Origin: Streptomyces albus subsp. albus
Lineage (GTDB): Bacteria > Actinomycetota > Actinomycetes > Streptomycetales > Streptomycetaceae
Length of the DNA stretch: 64,000 nucleotides
NCBI RefSeq assembly: GCF_000725885.1
Contig: NZ_JODR01000008.1
Location: 248,001 to 312,000 of the forward strand
Direction: 5' to 3'
Shown here one piece after another: positions 60,676 through 64,000 of this stretch. A program made the position numbers and the translations under genes. Position 1 is the first letter of the stretch. Every line of letters begins with the position of its first letter. The notes under the pieces were generated by a model. The model had not been told where the DNA came from and did no database searches. It worked only from the letters and a program-made list of their open reading frames with translations.

Positions 60676-61472
60676 GCTGCCGAGTCCTCGGGACCGGTCC
60701 GCACGGGTGTGTTCCCGGGGGCGGTGTCGAACGGGGTGTCGTGCGCCGGGGCTTCGCGGACCGGGGTGCGGCCCCGGCGCCCGTCGGCGAGGGTGACGAT
60801 CCGGTCGGCGAGTGCCGCGCCTGTCGCGTCCGCGGTACGGGCGGCCGGGGTGAGGGTCAGGTCGTGGGTGGCCAGGACGACGGTGATGCCGTGCGAGCGG
60901 GCGGCGGCGCTGAGGGCCCGCAGCACCTGGGCGCGGTCGGTGCGGTGCAGGGGCGCGGTGGGCTCGTCGGCGAACAGGACGGCGGGGGAGTGGACCAGTG
61001 CGCGGGCCACGGCGACGCGTTGCCGTTCTGCCTGCCGGAGTGCGGCGGGCCGTTTGCCCGCGCAGTCGCCCACGTCCAGCCGTTCCAGCCAGGCGCGGGC
61101 CGCGGTGCGGGCGGCGCGGTAGCCGGTGCCGTGCAGCAGCAGCGGCAGTGCGGCGTTCTCCCAGGCGGTCAGTTCCGGGACGAGGCGGGGGGTGCTGTCG
61201 ATCCAGCCGAACCGGTGCAGCCGCAGCCGTTCGCGTGCGGCACGGCTGAGGGTGTGCACGGGGCGGCTGTTGAACCAGACTTCGCCTTCGGAGGGCAGGG
61301 TCTGCCCGGACAGACAGCGCAGCAGTGTGCTCTTTCCGCTGCCCCGCGGCCCGGCGACGGCGACGATCTCCCCCTCCCGGACGCCGAAGGAGACCCCGCG
61401 CAGCGCGGGCGAGCCGTCGTAGGTGTAATGCAGTCCGCGCGCCCAGAGCACGTCGTCCGGCGGGGCGGTCAT
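60657..61472 (-). CDS. ABC transporter ATPase with degenerate signature motif
   Basis: 271 aa, LolD/MacB-like. Walker A GPRGSGKST and Walker B VLFADEPTAPLH with H-loop ATHD are present. The LSGGQ signature is replaced by ALRQAERQR, and the Q-loop glutamine position reads GWIDSTPRLVPELTAWEN, so two key elements are missing or altered. It may bind ATP but hydrolyse poorly, or act as a regulatory half. The 30-residue C-terminal tail is Thr/Pro-rich. Overlaps the permease gene by 19 bases. AGGTG precedes the ATG by 5 bases. Confidence 0.83.
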   Translation of the reverse strand: MTAPPDDVLWARGLHYTYDGSPALRGVSFGVREGEIVAVAGPRGSGKSTLLRCLSGQTLPSEGEVWFNSRPVHTLSRAARERLRLHRFGWIDSTPRLVPELTAWENAALPLLLHGTGYRAARTAARAWLERLDVGDCAGKRPAALRQAERQRVAVARALVHSPAVLFADEPTAPLHRTDRAQVLRALSAAARSHGITVVLATHDLTLTPAARTADATGAALADRIVTLADGRRGRTPVREAPAHDTPFDTAPGNTPVRTGPEDSAACSLSV

Positions 61473-61526
61473 ATGAGCACCTCACTCAACATCGCGAGCC
61501 GTCGCTCCCTCTGAAGGGTGAAACGA

Positions 61527-61566
61527 GAGGCGGGGGCATCGGTCACTGGACCGATGCCCCCGCCTC
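61527..61566 (-). terminator. Terminator downstream of the aminotransferase
   Basis: Perfect 18-bp stem (61527-61544 with 61549-61566) with a 4-base loop, about 100 bases past the aminotransferase stop and upstream of the ABC ATPase start; it isolates the two reverse-strand units. Confidence 0.85.
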
Positions 61567-61667
61567 CGGGGGAACGTGCACCGCGGTCACCCGCCCGTCA
61601 GCACCCTTCCGCTGTGATGGGCGGGCCGCCGTTCAGCGGGGCGCCGGGCTGCTCGGGGCCGCGTCGC

Positions 61668-63074
61668 TCAGAGCTTCGTCCACGCCTCGGTGAGGACCGC
61701 GCGGAGGATCTGCTCGGCCTCGTCGAAGACCTTCTGGTCGGAGATCAGCGGCGGGGCCAGCTGGACGACCGGGTCGCCGCGGTCGTCGGCACGGCAGTAG
61801 AGACCGTTGTCGAACAGTGCCTTGGACAGGAAGCCGTACAGGACGCGCTCGGACTCCTCCTCCGTGAACGTCTCCTTGGTGGCCTTGTCCTTGACCAGCT
61901 CGATGCCGTAGAAGAAGCCGTTTCCGCGGACGTCGCCGACGATCGGCAGGTCGTGCAGCTTCTTCAGCGTGTTGAAGAAGTTCGCCTCGTTGTCGAGCAC
62001 GTGCTGGTTGAGGCCTTCGCGCTCGAAGATGTCGAGGTTGGCGAGGGCGACCGCCGAGGAGACCGGGTGGCCGCCGAAGGTGTAGCCGTGCAGGAAGGTG
62101 TTGTCGCCCTCGTAGAAGGGCTCGGCGATGCGGTCGGAGACGATCGCGGCGCCTATCGGGGAGTACCCGGAGGTCATGCCCTTGGCGCAGGTGATGATGT
62201 CCGGCACGTAGCCGAACTTGTCACAGGCGAAGAAGGTGCCCAGCCGGCCGAAGGCGCAGATGACCTCGTCGGAGACGAGCAGCACGTCGTACTGGTCGCA
62301 GATCTCGCGGACCCGCTGGAAGTAGCCGGGCGGCGGCGGGAAGCAGCCGCCGGCGTTCTGCACGGGCTCCAGGAAGACCGCGGCGACGGTCTCCGGGCCC
62401 TCGAAGAGGATCTGCTGCTCGATCTGGTCGGCGGCCCAGCGGCCGAAGGCCTCCGGGTCGTCGCCGTGGATCGGGGCGCGGTAGATATTGGTGTTCGGCA
62501 CCTTGTGGGCGCCGGGGACCAGCGGCTCGAACGGCGCCTTGAGGGCGGGCAGACCGGTGATGGACAGGGCGCCCTGCGGGGTGCCGTGGTAGGCGACCGC
62601 GCGGGAGATGACCTTGTGCTTCATCGGGTTGCCGGTCAGCTTGTGGTACTGCTTGGCCAGTTTCCAGGCCGTCTCGACGGCCTCGCCGCCGCCCGTGGTG
62701 AAGAACACCTTGTTCAGGTCACCGGGGGCGTAGTGGGCGAGCCGCTCGGCCAGCTCGACGGCCTTGGGGTGCGCGTAGGACCAGATGGGGAAGAACGCGA
62801 GGTCCTGGGCCTGCTTGTTGGCCGCCTCGGCCAGTTCGGCGCGGCCGTGCCCCGCCTGGACGACGAACAGTCCGGCCAGGCCGTCGAGGTAGCGCTTGCC
62901 GTCGGTGTCGTAGATGTAGACGCCCTCACCGCGGGCGATGGTCGGCACCGGTGCGTCCCGGTACGACGACATGCGGGTGAAGTGCATCCACAGGTGGTCG
63001 TTCGCGGTGCGGGAGAGGTCCTTGCTCCCCTGGGTGGCGTGACTGTCCTTGCTCACTGTTATCGCGTTCCCCAT
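61668..63074 (-). CDS. Class III (PLP-dependent) aminotransferase, putative polyamine/GABA type
   Basis: 468 aa. Fold type I omega-aminotransferase: LDGLAGLFVVQAGHGRAELA, FFTTGGGEAVETAWKLAKQY, FLEPVQNAGGCFPPPPGYF, LLVSDEVICAFGRLGTFF, and the PLP lysine in CAKGMTSGYSPIGAA. With the divergent aldehyde dehydrogenase and AsnC regulator it resembles the S. coelicolor set recalled as SCO5655-SCO5657, linked to putrescine/GABA catabolism. ATG 63074 gives MGNAITVSKD; GTG 63056 with GGGGAA upstream is an alternative. Overlaps the AsnC gene end by 16 bases. Confidence 0.88.
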   Translation of the reverse strand: MGNAITVSKDSHATQGSKDLSRTANDHLWMHFTRMSSYRDAPVPTIARGEGVYIYDTDGKRYLDGLAGLFVVQAGHGRAELAEAANKQAQDLAFFPIWSYAHPKAVELAERLAHYAPGDLNKVFFTTGGGEAVETAWKLAKQYHKLTGNPMKHKVISRAVAYHGTPQGALSITGLPALKAPFEPLVPGAHKVPNTNIYRAPIHGDDPEAFGRWAADQIEQQILFEGPETVAAVFLEPVQNAGGCFPPPPGYFQRVREICDQYDVLLVSDEVICAFGRLGTFFACDKFGYVPDIITCAKGMTSGYSPIGAAIVSDRIAEPFYEGDNTFLHGYTFGGHPVSSAVALANLDIFEREGLNQHVLDNEANFFNTLKKLHDLPIVGDVRGNGFFYGIELVKDKATKETFTEEESERVLYGFLSKALFDNGLYCRADDRGDPVVQLAPPLISDQKVFDEAEQILRAVLTEAWTKL

Positions 63075-63544
63075 GTGTAGGTCTGCTTGCGCAGCTTGAG
63101 GTAGACGAAGCTCTCGGTCGAGCGCACGCCCGGCAGCGCCCGGATGCGTTTGTTGATCAGCTCGAGCAGATGGGCGTCGTCGTGGCACACGATCTCGACC
63201 AGCAGATCGAACGAGCCCGCCGCGATCACCACGTAGTCGACCTCGTCGATCTCCGCGAGTGCGTCGGCGACCGGTTCGACGTCGCCGTCCACCGTGACGC
63301 CGAGCATCGCCTGCCGCATGAAGCCGACGGTGAGCGGATCGGTCACGGCGACGATCTGCATGACGCCCTGTTCCTGGAGTTTCTGGACGCGTTGCCGCAC
63401 GGCCGCCTCCGACAGGCCCACGGCCTTGCCGATGGCGGCGTACGGACGCCGTCCGTCCTCCTGGAGCTGTTCGATGATCGCCAGGGACACGGCATCCAGG
63501 GAGGAGCCGCCTGTCTTCTTCGAGTCGCGAGCCACAGAGGCCAC
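63059..63544 (-). CDS. Lrp/AsnC-family transcriptional regulator
   Basis: 161 aa. N-terminal HTH: LDAVSLAIIEQLQEDGRRPY, AAIGKAVGLSEAAVRQRVQK; C-terminal RAM domain: VTDPLTVGFMRQAMLGVTVD, DYVVIAAGSFDLLVEIVCHD, ALPGVRSTESFVYLKL. Likely controls the adjacent aminotransferase and divergent dehydrogenase in response to an amine or amino acid. GTG 63544 has GGAGG 11 bases upstream; the ATG at 63551, four bases from that GGAGG, is in another frame. A frame anomaly relative to homologues is possible. Confidence 0.88.
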   Translation of the reverse strand: MASVARDSKKTGGSSLDAVSLAIIEQLQEDGRRPYAAIGKAVGLSEAAVRQRVQKLQEQGVMQIVAVTDPLTVGFMRQAMLGVTVDGDVEPVADALAEIDEVDYVVIAAGSFDLLVEIVCHDDAHLLELINKRIRALPGVRSTESFVYLKLRKQTYTWGTR

Positions 63545-63627
63545 TGTGCATGAGACCTCCGCTGTCCCGCAACCCGTAGGCGATGTAATCCGCAGCGTTG
63601 AGGCCACAGATAAACTGATTCCGTTGT

Positions 63628-63651
63628 TCGATGGGGCTGGCTATATCGAAA
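63628..63651. promoter_or_regulatory. Candidate operator in the divergent AsnC/dehydrogenase promoter
   Basis: TTCGAT at 63628-63633 and ATCGAA at 63646-63651 form a perfect dyad with a 12-base spacer; the outer bases extend it imperfectly (CGTTGTTCGAT and ATCGAAAACG). The region is AT-richer than its surroundings and lies between two divergent genes, so it is a natural site for the Lrp/AsnC regulator. Confidence 0.45.
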
Positions 63652-63715
63652 ACGTGGCTCCGCCGGTTAGGCTGGCGGTCTCACCCATTGGACAACGGAG
63701 CAGGAGGGGTGCGAA

Positions 63716-64000
63716 GTGACCACCGAGCTGCGTCGGCTGCGCAACTACATCGACGGGGAGTTCAGGGACGCCGCTGACGGCCGGACCACCGAGGTGGTCA
63801 ACCCGGCGACGGGTGAGGCGTACGCGACGGCGCCGCTGTCCGGTGCCGCCGACGTCGACGCCGCGATGGCCGCCGCCGAGGCCGCCTTCCCGGCCTGGCG
63901 CGACGCGACGCCCAGTACCCGCCAGCAGGCCCTTCTCAAGATCGCGGACGCGCTGGAGGCACGCGCCGACGAACTGCTCGCCATCGAGTGCGAGAACTGC
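63716..64000 (+). CDS. Aldehyde dehydrogenase, N-terminal part (truncated by window edge)
   Basis: 95 residues visible. LRNYIDGEFRDAADGRTTEV, VNPATGEAYATAPLSGAADV and AMAAAEAAFPAWRDATPSTR are the standard N terminus of NAD(P)-dependent aldehyde dehydrogenases of the gamma-aminobutyraldehyde/betaine type. With the aminotransferase it would oxidise the aldehyde formed from putrescine or a similar amine. GTG start with AGGAGG upstream. The catalytic cysteine lies outside the window. Confidence 0.88.
   Translation, partial: MTTELRRLRNYIDGEFRDAADGRTTEVVNPATGEAYATAPLSGAADVDAAMAAAEAAFPAWRDATPSTRQQALLKIADALEARADELLAIECENC

Overview
This is a high-GC actinobacterial chromosome segment, almost certainly Streptomyces. 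G+C is very high, GTG starts are common, and it carries sigma-WhiG, NsdA, an RNase III of the AbsB type, four clustered type I signal peptidases and a GlcP-type glucose permease. Gene order agrees, as far as I recall, with the S. coelicolor core region from about SCO5559 to SCO5657. No insertion sequence, prophage, CRISPR array, rRNA or tRNA is visible. Loci and homologue comparisons are from memory, not from a search.

Layout. 0-14 kb: Lrp-type domain protein, thiL, thiD, rpmB (reverse), a FakA-like DhaL protein, recG, rsmD, coaD, a SepIVA-like coiled-coil protein, then DUF177-rpmF-rnc, mutM, a CAP-domain protein and acylphosphatase. 14-25 kb: a small coiled-coil protein, smc, glcP, a luciferase-like oxidoreductase, ftsY, a degenerate Prim-Pol protein and nsdA. 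25-32 kb: the nitrogen operon amtB-glnK-glnD behind a likely GlnR box, then ffh and a repeat-rich gene-free gap. 32-41 kb: an acetyltransferase, a SprT-like zinc protein, rpsP-khpA-rimM-trmD, rplS and sipW-X-Y-Z. 41-49 kb: a DUF2469 protein, an expanded yraN, yifB, dprA, whiG, a TetR regulator and a LytM (M23) protein. 49-55 kb: rpsB-tsf, pyrH, frr, cdsA, rlmN. 55-64 kb: TPP riboswitch-thiB-thiP-thiQ, a reverse-strand ABC exporter with a degenerate ATPase, and a divergent aminotransferase/AsnC regulator/aldehyde dehydrogenase locus (probably polyamine or GABA catabolism), cut by the right edge.

Themes. The window concentrates ribosome assembly and translation (L28, L32, S16, L19, S2, EF-Ts, RRF, RimM, TrmD, RsmD, RlmN, KhpA), co-translational export (Ffh, FtsY, four SPases), chromosome and DNA maintenance (Smc, RecG, MutM, DprA), nitrogen sensing and development (NsdA, WhiG). 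Thiamine appears twice: synthesis/salvage kinases at the left and riboswitch-controlled uptake at the right.

I did not find an obviously new multi-gene system. The most unusual signals are small: a YraN protein with an approximately 207-residue repeat-built N-terminal extension, an AT-rich insert in the glnD linker, a perfect hairpin abutting the rplS ribosome binding site, a two-codon upstream ORF just after the TPP riboswitch, a DUF177 gene whose best start is CTG, an ABC ATPase lacking its signature motif, and an apparently degenerate Prim-Pol domain next to nsdA.
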